Below are positions 1 through 7,192 of a stretch of DNA of 64,000 nucleotides, piece after piece. Positions within the stretch are counted from its first letter, which is position 1; every line of letters starts with the position of its first letter. Position numbers and translations under genes: made by a program. The DNA lies in the NCBI RefSeq assembly GCF_039941015.1, contig NZ_JBDVFI010000051.1; one strand, given 5' to 3'. The notes beneath the pieces were generated by a model that worked only from the letters and a program-made list of their open reading frames with translations, did no database searches and was not told the origin of the DNA. The stretch comes from Sedimentitalea sp039941015. Its GTDB lineage: Bacteria; Pseudomonadota; Alphaproteobacteria; Rhodobacterales; Rhodobacteraceae.

Positions 1-790
1 GGAATTTTCGCGGCGCGAATTCATTGAGGTAGATGGCCGAGAACAGGCCAATCGGCACGGCGACCACCAAGGCAACAACGGTGATCACGATTGTTCCGAC
101 GAACACCGGCAACCAACCGAATGCCCCCTCTGCCGCAATCTGGTCTTCACGCAACGGGATCTGAGGCTCCCAGTTGGTTCCGAACAGAAAATCTGTCAGC
201 GGCACGGCGTCAAGGAACCGAATGGTTTCGTAGGTCAGCGAAACGATGATCCCGATCGTGGTGAAAATCGCCACGGTCGAACAAAAGATCATGAGCCCGG
301 ATACGATACGCTCGACACCTTGACGCGCGCGGAAATCAGCAGCAACGCGAGACCGGGCAAAGACAAGCAGGGCAAGTGACAACATCGCAACAACGACAAC
401 CAGCAACCAACCTGCATTGGTATGCAGCTGGGCATAACGTTCAGACGCCGCAATCTTCCAGTCTTCGGGCGTTCCGAATACCTGCCCGTTTGCCAGCGAC
501 TTGATCTCGGCGAGCACCAGTTGTGTGCCCCCGCCATCAAGCCCCTCAAGAACGCCATTTGGCAGCCCGCCCATAATCATTCCATCGATGATCGGACCCT
601 GAACCACCAGCCAGAGAAGAATGAAAGTCAGCACCGGCACAAGGATCAGGAGTGCCGAGAACAACCCATGATATGAGGTCAGAGAATGCAACCTGCCGCC
701 GCCGTCGCGGATCGACTTGGCCGCAATTCGGTTGATCAGGTAACCGGCAACTACGGCGGCGATAAGCAGGAGGAACGGAAGAGCTGTCAT
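1..790 (-). CDS. pstC: Phosphate ABC transporter permease PstC (3' end outside the window)
   Basis: Reading the minus strand from the ATG at 790 gives an open frame of about 263 codons that runs off the left edge, so the C-terminal part is missing. The N-terminus is a membrane segment (residues 1-20) and further long hydrophobic stretches follow around residues 45-65, 130-150 and 165-190. The last visible part (TIVITVVALVVAVPIGLFSA, then IYLNEFAPRKF) matches the start of the conserved permease core of PstC. PstC and PstA together form the inner-membrane channel for high-affinity phosphate import, fed by periplasmic PstS. The gene lies 70 bp downstream of pstS on the same strand, behind a strong hairpin. 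The long loop before the core is typical of the larger alphaproteobacterial PstC proteins. Confidence 0.9.
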   Translation of the reverse strand, partial: MTALPFLLLIAAVVAGYLINRIAAKSIRDGGGRLHSLTSYHGLFSALLILVPVLTFILLWLVVQGPIIDGMIMGGLPNGVLEGLDGGGTQLVLAEIKSLANGQVFGTPEDWKIAASERYAQLHTNAGWLLVVVVAMLSLALLVFARSRVAADFRARQGVERIVSGLMIFCSTVAIFTTIGIIVSLTYETIRFLDAVPLTDFLFGTNWEPQIPLREDQIAAEGAFGWLPVFVGTIVITVVALVVAVPIGLFSAIYLNEFAPRKF

Positions 791-812
791 ATGCCTGTTC
801 TTTCCAAATAGT

Positions 813-840
813 ACCCAGGGCGCGTCACTGCGCCCCGGGT
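813..840 (-). terminator. Intercistronic hairpin between pstS and pstC (attenuator-like)
   Basis: The arms 813-823 and 830-840 pair over 11 positions with a single A/C mismatch, around a six-base loop. No convincing U-run follows on the minus strand. The position, between a binding-protein gene and its permease gene, suits partial termination or 3'-end protection that keeps pstS expression above pstC. That role is inferred. Confidence 0.55.
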
Positions 841-860
841 TATGCGATTGTCTTCGGAAT

Positions 861-1898
861 TTATTCCGGCGCGCTCATCGCTTTGCCGCCCAGAACTGCG
901 TCCTGAAGGTCAGCGCGGTTGTCATCGGAAAGCGCCACCAAGCCACGCTCGGACAGGTAACCACCGGCCTCCAGCGCATCATCCGACATGTATTCTTCGA
1001 TGAATTCGTTGAGGTTCGGGATCACACCACGATGCGCGTTCTTGACGTAAAAGAACAGCGGGCGCGAAACCGGGTAGGATTTGTCGGCGATGCTGTCTGT
1101 GCTGGGCTCGACGCCTTCGATCATGACGCCTTTCAGCTTGTCGAGGTTTTCGTAGAGGAACGAATAGCCAAAGATGCCCAATGCGTTCGGGTCTGCTTCG
1201 AGACGCTGAACGATCAGGTTGTCGTTTTCGCCAGCTTCGACAAAGGGTCCGTCGGTGCGCATACGCGAGCAGTTTTCTTTGACCCAGTCGCCATCAAAGC
1301 CACCGTCGTGGACATAGGACAGCTCTTCACAACCAGCGTGCATGGCCAGTTCAACGAATGCGTCACGGGTGCCCGAAGTTGGCGGAGGGCCGTAAGCGAG
1401 GATTTCGACGGCGGGCAGGTCAGGGTTGATCTGGTCCCATGTGGTGTAAGGATTGTCGGCCCACTCGCCGTCAACCGGAACCTGTGCACCAAGCGCGCGG
1501 TAGATTTCACCCAGTGTCAGGTCCCAGGCAAATTCGTTGCTGCGCGAAACGGCCATGGACAGACCGTCAAAACCGATCAGGGCTTCGGAAACTTCGGTCA
1601 CGCCGTTCGACTGGCACAGTTCGTATTCCGAAGCTTTCATGGCGCGCGAGGCGCCGGTGATGTCGGGATGCTGTTCACCGATGCCGCCGCAGAAGATTTT
1701 CATGCCGCCGCCGGTGCCGGTGGATTCGACGATTGGCGAAGCAGCACCGGTATTGTTAGCGAATTGCTCGGCCACAGCCTGTGTGTAAGGGAACACGGTG
1801 GACGAGCCGACAATACGGATTTCGTCACGCGCAGCAGCGGCTGTGGCGGACACGGCGAACAGTGCCAGTGTCGACACAGAAAACTTGGTGAAAGACAT
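861..1898 (-). CDS. pstS: Phosphate ABC transporter substrate-binding protein PstS
   Basis: The 345-residue protein starts with a Sec signal peptide (hydrophobic residues 7-23, cleavage likely after AAA near residue 23). The mature start, RDEIRIVGSSTVFPYTQAVAE, carries the GSSTVFP phosphate-loop motif of the PstS family. Further family motifs are GTGGGMKIFCGG and YGPPPTSGTRDAF. It should bind inorganic phosphate in the periplasm and deliver it to PstCAB. Length is normal. AGGAG lies just before the ATG. It is the first visible gene of the pst unit, with a Pho-box-like site about 90 bp upstream. Confidence 0.95.
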   Translation of the reverse strand: MSFTKFSVSTLALFAVSATAAAARDEIRIVGSSTVFPYTQAVAEQFANNTGAASPIVESTGTGGGMKIFCGGIGEQHPDITGASRAMKASEYELCQSNGVTEVSEALIGFDGLSMAVSRSNEFAWDLTLGEIYRALGAQVPVDGEWADNPYTTWDQINPDLPAVEILAYGPPPTSGTRDAFVELAMHAGCEELSYVHDGGFDGDWVKENCSRMRTDGPFVEAGENDNLIVQRLEADPNALGIFGYSFLYENLDKLKGVMIEGVEPSTDSIADKSYPVSRPLFFYVKNAHRGVIPNLNEFIEEYMSDDALEAGGYLSERGLVALSDDNRADLQDAVLGGKAMSAPE

Positions 1899-1984
1899 AA
1901 TATCTCCTGATTGTCATTTCGGATCGGTTCGGTCGATCTCTGCTGCGTGCTAGTGAGATTCTGTGATGCTTATGCAAAACTTAT

Positions 1985-2002
1985 GTGACAGTTTTGTAAT
2001 GG
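1985..2002 (-). promoter_or_regulatory. Putative Pho box upstream of pstS
   Basis: On the minus strand this reads CCATTACAAAACTGTCAC. The Pho-box pattern is two CTGTCAT/C-like 7-mers separated by four AT-rich bases. Here the second 7-mer is CTGTCAC, the spacer is AAAA, and the first 7-mer (CCATTAC) matches at four of seven positions. It lies about 90 bp upstream of the pstS start. PhoB control is inferred from this partial match and the gene's function. Confidence 0.5.
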
Positions 2003-2238
2003 CCTGCCGGAGCGCCGTTACGTCATGTAAATAAGGTCAGACCCCATCAACGTCAGGTTGAACCGCTCGCTTGAAGAGATCGCTGATTCGACAATACTCC
2101 GCTGAAAGGCTGGTTCCGCGGGTGGTGAAGCCTTCCGCAATCCGTTCTCTATGTCTTGTACCCAGAGCAATTGCCCGACGCACATATTGCGGTTAGGATC
2201 CAACGTGAATTCATCTCAATGGCGGATCTGCCGGACAT

Positions 2239-3324
2239 ATGGCCGAAGGCACAGACAAACCGAACCCGAATGACAGCTTGGCTGTTCAGAGTGGAAGCGA
2301 TCATGACGAACGCAATTCGATCGCTTTGCCGTCCGAGGTCGCAGGCTCGGGCAGGCTTGACCGCATTGTCAAAACCGCGCGGGCCTATGCAAAGCAAGCA
2401 GCCTCGGAAAACACTCTAAAGGCCTATTCAAAGGACTGGGCCCATTTCGCCCGATGGTGTCGGATGAGAGGGGCAGAGATCCTGCCTCCTTCAGCAGAGA
2501 TTGTCGGACTTTACCTTGCCGACCTTGCCGCGCCATCGGACGGCTCCCCTGCCCTTACTGTATCCACCATCGATCGGCGTCTGTCTGGACTGACGTGGAA
2601 TTATGCCCAACGCGGAATGGTGCTTGATCGCAAGGATCGTCATATCGCCACGGTGCTGGCCGGGATCAAACGCAAACACGCCCGCCCCCCTGTGCAGAAG
2701 GAAGCGATCCTGCCCGAGGATATTCTGGCCATGGTCGCGACACTGTCTTTTGATCTGCGTGGATTGCGCGACCGGGTAATCCTGCTTTTGGGATATGCTG
2801 GCGGGCTTCGCCGATCCGAGATCGTATCGTTGGATGTTGGCAAGGACGACACGCCAGACAGCAAGGGGTGGGTCGAACTTCTTGAAGGTGGTGCTTTGCT
2901 GAGGCTCAATGCCAAGACCGGTTGGCGCGAGGTCGAGATTGGCCGGGGATCGTCCGAGCAAACCTGCCCCGTTCATGCGCTGGAACAATGGCTGCACTAT
3001 GCCAAGATCGATTTTGGCCCGATTTTTGTACGCACGTCACGTGATGGCAAGCGCACCCTCGACGCCCGGCTGAACGATCGGCACGTTGCCCGCCTGATCA
3101 AAAAGACCGTGTTGGCCGCAGGTTTACGCCCGGAATTGCCCGAAGAAGAACGGCTTGCCTTGTTCTCTGGCCACTCCTTACGTGCAGGTCTCGCCTCGAG
3201 CGCTGAAGTCGACGAACGGTATGTGCAAAAGCATCTCGGCCATGCCTCGGCTGAAATGACCCGCAGATACCAACGCCGACGCGACCGTTTTCGTGTGAAT
3301 CTGACGAAAGCCGCAGGGCTTTGA
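2239..3324 (+). CDS. Tyrosine recombinase / phage-type integrase
   Basis: The 361-residue protein has an N-terminal SAM-like core-binding domain (about residues 40-145) and a C-terminal catalytic domain. The catalytic set is complete: Arg191 in GLRRSEI, His312 and Arg315 in HSLR, His335 in HLGHAS and the nucleophile Tyr344 in TRRYQ. It should cut and rejoin DNA at specific sites. It does not look like XerC or XerD of the dif system, and no excisionase, relaxase, phage gene or tRNA lies beside it. Base composition resembles its neighbours. It may be a remnant of an integrated element or a domesticated recombinase; the target site is not identifiable. Confidence 0.85.
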   Translation: MAEGTDKPNPNDSLAVQSGSDHDERNSIALPSEVAGSGRLDRIVKTARAYAKQAASENTLKAYSKDWAHFARWCRMRGAEILPPSAEIVGLYLADLAAPSDGSPALTVSTIDRRLSGLTWNYAQRGMVLDRKDRHIATVLAGIKRKHARPPVQKEAILPEDILAMVATLSFDLRGLRDRVILLLGYAGGLRRSEIVSLDVGKDDTPDSKGWVELLEGGALLRLNAKTGWREVEIGRGSSEQTCPVHALEQWLHYAKIDFGPIFVRTSRDGKRTLDARLNDRHVARLIKKTVLAAGLRPELPEEERLALFSGHSLRAGLASSAEVDERYVQKHLGHASAEMTRRYQRRRDRFRVNLTKAAGL

Positions 3325-3370
3325 TCGGCCTCAGATTGTTTCTGGTCTGACGCAGACCTCACAGCGTCCC

Positions 3371-3385
3371 TTAACACCCCGTTAA
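3371..3385 (+). promoter_or_regulatory. CtrA full binding site (TTAA-N7-TTAA) upstream of the DivL-like gene
   Basis: The sequence TTAACACCCCGTTAA, followed by CC, is an exact TTAA-N7-TTAA full site for the alphaproteobacterial cell-cycle regulator CtrA. It lies in the 86-bp gap before the DivL-like PAS gene, about 25-35 bp from the likely start codon, where a bound regulator would cover the -35 region. The match is seen directly; CtrA binding is inferred. Confidence 0.65.
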
Positions 3386-3410
3386 CCATTCTCCGGGCAA
3401 ATTAGGACAG

Positions 3411-4988
3411 TTGCCAATATTGCCGGTTAGATTGTTCCGGGAGTTACCGATCATCGAACTCTTCATTCTCGCCACAACATGCATTCTCGTCGCTTATGCG
3501 GCATCAAGGTTTTTGGCCTCGCGCCCGTCTGCCCGCAATGTCGGACCCCAATCTGCCGATGACATTGTGTGGATATTTGACGGCCCCGATCTAGTCGACG
3601 CCACGACCCGTGCGCGTCAGGTTATCGACATGCCCGAAGGCCCATGTTTCTGGAGCGATCTGCACAAGGGGCTTTCCTCCCTTTACCCTACCTTTCCCAA
3701 GACCGAAGATATCGTAAAAATCAGTGGGCAATTGGTCTCTCAACCTCCAGATCGCAAGAACCCGAGCGAAATCTACTGCGAATGGATCGACGGGATCACG
3801 CGGGTTTCAATGCGCAAACGCCAAAAGGACAGCGCGCAATCAAGCGAATTGGTCGATGTACTGTCCGGCGCGGCAAAAGAGTTGGAAACACTGCGCTTTG
3901 CCGTCAACAGCGCGCATTATCCGGTGTGGTGTGTTGACGGCGCTGGCGATGTCATCTGGTTCAATACGGCGTTTGATACGCTCTGCCAGACGGTATTGGG
4001 TAAACCGGCACGAAAAGACGCTGCCCTCTTTGGTCCCTCGGGCGAAGTGCCGATACCGACCAAGAGAACCCGGCGCAGTCTTACGATTTCTAAAACAGGC
4101 AAGAAGCTCTGGTTTGATGTTTCTGTTGTGCAGTGCGACGCTGGTACGCTGATCTATGCAATCGACGTGAACGCGATTGTTGAAGCCGAAGTGGCGCAGC
4201 GCAACTTTGTCCAGACCCTCGCAAAAACCTTTGCCCAGCTTTCCATCGGGCTGGCGATTTTTGATCGAAACCGACAACTTGTGCTGTTCAATCCGGCGCT
4301 TATCGACCTCACGGCGCTGCCCGCCGATTTTCTCAGTGCGCGCCCCACCATCCTGTCCTTTTTTGATCGCCTGCGAGACAGCAGGATGATGCCCGAACCA
4401 AAGAACTACAACAGTTGGCGCGACCAGATGGCCGAGCTGGTCGAGGCCGCAACCGATGGCAGGTATCAGGAAACCTGGTCGCTGCCATCCGGATCGGTCT
4501 ATTCGGTAAGCGGGCGACCTCATCCTGACGGAGCGGTCGCATTCTTGATCGAAGACATCACCGCGGAAATTACACTGACGCGCCGTTTTCGCTCGGATCT
4601 TGAAATGTGGCAGGCGGTATTCGATCAGATTGACGATGCCATCGCCGTCTTTTCCCTGACCGGCGATCTGATCTTTTCCAATGCGGCCTACCATACCCTT
4701 TGGAGCGTCGATCCTGAAAGCTCCTTTGCACAGACCTCAATCCTGGATTCCGGTCGGATTTGGCAGGATCAAAGCATGGCCAGCCCAATTTGGGGCGACA
4801 TTCGCGACTTTGTCACGATGCAGGACGACCGCGCAGAATGGTGGGCTAGGGTCGTACTGAAATCCGGTGACTCATTGGTCTGCAGCGTGCACCCCATTCA
4901 ACGCGGGTCGACCATGATCAGCTTTAGTCGCGCGACTGCAAAGCCCCGCGCGACCACGCAAAAACAACCGGAATTGACGGCTGGCTGA
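3411..4988 (+). CDS. divL: DivL-like membrane PAS-domain protein lacking a kinase domain
   Basis: The 525-residue protein has one N-terminal membrane segment (about residues 15-33). It then has three PAS-like modules, around residues 155-255 (LRFAVNSAHYPVWCVDGAG onward), 265-385 (GLAIFDRNRQLVLFNPAL onward) and 395-500 (FDQIDDAIAVFSLTG onward). There is no histidine-kinase dimerisation or ATPase domain after the last PAS. Kinase-less DivL is known in Rhodobacterales, where it feeds the CckA-ChpT-CtrA phosphorelay. The downstream run tsaE-amgK-murU-addBA-trxA and the CtrA box upstream support this name. The start is TTG: either 3411 or 3420 is possible, with AGGA at 3404-3407; the first in-frame ATG would delete the membrane segment. 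It could instead be another PAS sensor of unknown role. Confidence 0.7.
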   Translation: MPILPVRLFRELPIIELFILATTCILVAYAASRFLASRPSARNVGPQSADDIVWIFDGPDLVDATTRARQVIDMPEGPCFWSDLHKGLSSLYPTFPKTEDIVKISGQLVSQPPDRKNPSEIYCEWIDGITRVSMRKRQKDSAQSSELVDVLSGAAKELETLRFAVNSAHYPVWCVDGAGDVIWFNTAFDTLCQTVLGKPARKDAALFGPSGEVPIPTKRTRRSLTISKTGKKLWFDVSVVQCDAGTLIYAIDVNAIVEAEVAQRNFVQTLAKTFAQLSIGLAIFDRNRQLVLFNPALIDLTALPADFLSARPTILSFFDRLRDSRMMPEPKNYNSWRDQMAELVEAATDGRYQETWSLPSGSVYSVSGRPHPDGAVAFLIEDITAEITLTRRFRSDLEMWQAVFDQIDDAIAVFSLTGDLIFSNAAYHTLWSVDPESSFAQTSILDSGRIWQDQSMASPIWGDIRDFVTMQDDRAEWWARVVLKSGDSLVCSVHPIQRGSTMISFSRATAKPRATTQKQPELTAG

Positions 4989-5032
4989 CAAAGCCGCTTG
5001 CGACCGGAATCGCGGCCCGGCATTGTGGCGCA

Positions 5033-5512
5033 ATGAGCGTCGCGCAAAAAGTCATACACCTGCAGAACCCCGAAGAAACCGCGCAATTCGCGGAAATGAT
5101 CGGTGAAACACTGGTGCCAGGTGATTGTCTGCTGCTCGAAGGACCGATCGGAGCAGGCAAGACCCATTTCGCGCGACATTTGATTCAATCTCTTCAGAAT
5201 CCGCCCGAAGACGTGCCCTCACCCACATTCACGCTTGTCCAGACCTATGAAACGACAGTCGGAGAGCTTTGGCACGCAGATCTCTATCGGTTGACAACCC
5301 TCGATGAAATCGAAGAACTCGGTCTTGCGGATGCATTCGAGACCGCGATATGCCTCGTGGAATGGCCCGACCGGCTGGCCGATCTGGCACCATCGACAGC
5401 GCTGCGTCTGACCTTTGAATCCGATCCAACATCTGAAACCAAGCGGACATTGTCCTGTGCCTGGTCTGACCCAAAGTGGTCTTCCAAATTGGAGCAAATA
5501 GAGAATGTCTAA
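5033..5512 (+). CDS. tsaE: tRNA threonylcarbamoyladenosine biosynthesis ATPase TsaE
   Basis: At 159 residues this has normal TsaE length. The Walker A motif GPIGAGKTHFAR (about residues 36-47) is followed by SPTFTLVQTYE and the LYRL and VEWPDRL motifs of the family. TsaE is the ATPase that works with TsaB and TsaD to attach the threonylcarbamoyl group to A37 of ANN-decoding tRNAs in the cytoplasm. It starts 44 bp after the DivL-like gene, and its last 8 bases overlap the start of amgK, so the genes are probably co-transcribed. Confidence 0.93.
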   Translation: MSVAQKVIHLQNPEETAQFAEMIGETLVPGDCLLLEGPIGAGKTHFARHLIQSLQNPPEDVPSPTFTLVQTYETTVGELWHADLYRLTTLDEIEELGLADAFETAICLVEWPDRLADLAPSTALRLTFESDPTSETKRTLSCAWSDPKWSSKLEQIENV

Positions 5513-6503
5513 CCGCGATGCGCTTGCCGTGTCTTTCCTGAACGGCACCGACTGGGCCAATGCCAAGCGCGGACCACTCGCCGGTGATGCTTCGAACCGA
5601 CGGTATGAACGACTGATCCATCCCGATACCGGTGAAACAGCCGTGTTGATGGATGCGCCGCCTGAAAAAGGCGAAGACGTTCGCCCGTTTGTTCGGATCG
5701 CCCAGCATCTGTCTGGCATCGGGTTGAGCGCGCCCCGCATTCTCGCGCAGGACGCCGAGAACGGATTTCTGCTGATTGAAGATCTGGGAGACGCGTTATT
5801 CGCGCGCGTCGTCCAGACCGAACCGGAACTTGAAACGACACTCTACGAGGCGGCAATCGACGTTCTGTTGAAGTTGCACACCGCAGATCTCCCCAAACTC
5901 GACCCCTACGGTCCCGAGGTGATGACCGATCTCGCGGCACTGGCCTATTCAAAATACAGGACTGGAATATTTGGTGATGCGGAAGGTGAATCAGGTTTCC
6001 GCACAGCCTTTCGTGAACTCTGTTTGGAGCATGAACCCGCCAAACCTGTCCTGATCCAGCGCGATTACCACGCCGAAAACCTGCTCTGGCTACCAGACCG
6101 AGCAGGCGCGGCGCGGGTCGGCTTGCTTGACTTTCAAGACGCTATGCTGGGTCACCCGGCCTATGATCTTGTGTCGCTTCTGCAAGATGCGCGACGGGAT
6201 GTGCATCCGGATTTAGAGGACGAGATGATCAATTGCTACCTCGCAGGATCAGGCGCGAACTCCGACGAGTTCAGGGCGGCCTATGCCGTTCTCGGCACCC
6301 AGCGCAATCTGCGCATTCTAGGTGTATTTGCCCGACTTGGCCGTGAGTACGGCAAACCGCATTACGTCGACCTGATCCCACGTGTCTGGAACCTACTGAT
6401 GCGCGATCTGGACCATCCCGCGCTGGAACCGGTCGCGGATCTGTTGCGAAACACACTGCCGTCGCCAACGCCAAGTAATCTGGAACGGCTTAAATCGACA
6501 TGA
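5505..6503 (+). CDS. amgK: Anomeric MurNAc/GlcNAc kinase AmgK (aminoglycoside-phosphotransferase fold)
   Basis: The 332-residue protein has an APH-type kinase fold. The catalytic loop is IQRDYHAENLLWL (about residues 184-196), followed by the metal-binding Asp in GLLDFQDAMLGHPAYDL. AmgK phosphorylates the anomeric hydroxyl of N-acetylmuramic acid (and GlcNAc) during peptidoglycan recycling. The assignment rests mainly on the next gene: murU overlaps it by 4 bp, and an amgK-murU pair is the signature of the cell-wall salvage route that bypasses de novo MurNAc synthesis. Generic annotations would call it an aminoglycoside phosphotransferase; resistance is unlikely here. Confidence 0.82.
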   Translation: MSNRDALAVSFLNGTDWANAKRGPLAGDASNRRYERLIHPDTGETAVLMDAPPEKGEDVRPFVRIAQHLSGIGLSAPRILAQDAENGFLLIEDLGDALFARVVQTEPELETTLYEAAIDVLLKLHTADLPKLDPYGPEVMTDLAALAYSKYRTGIFGDAEGESGFRTAFRELCLEHEPAKPVLIQRDYHAENLLWLPDRAGAARVGLLDFQDAMLGHPAYDLVSLLQDARRDVHPDLEDEMINCYLAGSGANSDEFRAAYAVLGTQRNLRILGVFARLGREYGKPHYVDLIPRVWNLLMRDLDHPALEPVADLLRNTLPSPTPSNLERLKST

Positions 6504-7192
6504 AGCAGAGTCCCGACGCCGTCATGCTGTTTGCTGCCGGGTTCGGAACCCGGATGGCTCCGCTGACGGATCATTGCCCCAAACCCCTCATCCCCGTATC
6601 CGGAAAACCATTGATAGATCATGCGCTGGCACTGGCCAGCCCGATCAACCCGACCCGTATTGTCGCCAACACTCATTACCTGCCGGATCAGATGGCCGAT
6701 CACCTGCGCCCGCTGGGTGTGACGCTGTCGCCCGAACAGCCCGATATTCTGGACACTGGCGGCGGCGTGCGTGCTGCACTGCCACTGTTAGGTGATGGCC
6801 CGATTTATACACTGAATACCGATGCCATCTGGGCAGGTCCAAATCCGCTGGCTCTGTTGCGGGATGCCTGGTCTCCGGAACAGATGGACGGGTTGCTGGT
6901 TTGTGTCCCAATCGGCCGGACAGTCGGTCGCGTAGGCAATGGCGATTTTGATGTCGATGACTCAAGCAGGATCAGCCGTGGAACAGAATTCGTCTATGGT
7001 GGGGCGCAAATCATCAAGACGGACTTGCTGCATGGGATCCCCGACAAGGCGTTTTCGCTTAACCTGATTTGGGACAAGATGCTGAAGGCCGGCAAGCTCT
7101 TTGCGCTGCGATATCCCGGGCGTTGGTGCGATGTTGGCCACCCAGCCGGGATCGGACTGGCCGAAGACATGCTCCGGCAATCCAATGTTTGA
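6500..7192 (+). CDS. murU: N-acetylmuramate alpha-1-phosphate uridylyltransferase MurU
   Basis: The 230-residue sugar nucleotidyltransferase carries LFAAGFGTRMAPLTDHCPKP at residues 10-29, the signature loop that binds the nucleotide. DTGGGV and LNTDAIW are further sugar-binding and metal-binding motifs. MurU converts MurNAc-1-phosphate and UTP to UDP-MurNAc, the second dedicated step of this peptidoglycan recycling branch. It overlaps amgK by 4 bp (ATGA) and addB by 8 bp, suggesting translational coupling. A glucose-1-phosphate nucleotidyltransferase would be the alternative, but the neighbour and small size favour MurU. Confidence 0.85.
   Translation: MKQSPDAVMLFAAGFGTRMAPLTDHCPKPLIPVSGKPLIDHALALASPINPTRIVANTHYLPDQMADHLRPLGVTLSPEQPDILDTGGGVRAALPLLGDGPIYTLNTDAIWAGPNPLALLRDAWSPEQMDGLLVCVPIGRTVGRVGNGDFDVDDSSRISRGTEFVYGGAQIIKTDLLHGIPDKAFSLNLIWDKMLKAGKLFALRYPGRWCDVGHPAGIGLAEDMLRQSNV

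Noticed and set aside
1032..1910. A long open frame (292 codons) antisense to pstS
   Set aside because: It is the complementary shadow of pstS, without a ribosome-binding site or any family motif.
2018..2203. A 61-codon minus-strand frame and the segment ATAAGGTCAGACCCC as a possible insertion-sequence remnant
   Set aside because: No transposase motif, terminal repeat or target duplication could be shown; the resemblance is only impressionistic.
3840..4694. A 284-codon frame antisense to the DivL-like gene
   Set aside because: Shadow frame of a real gene; composition is Arg/Gly-rich nonsense without domains.
5505..6503. Aminoglycoside resistance gene
   Set aside because: The phosphotransferase fold is shared, but the direct coupling to murU and the conserved operon identify it as a peptidoglycan-recycling sugar kinase.
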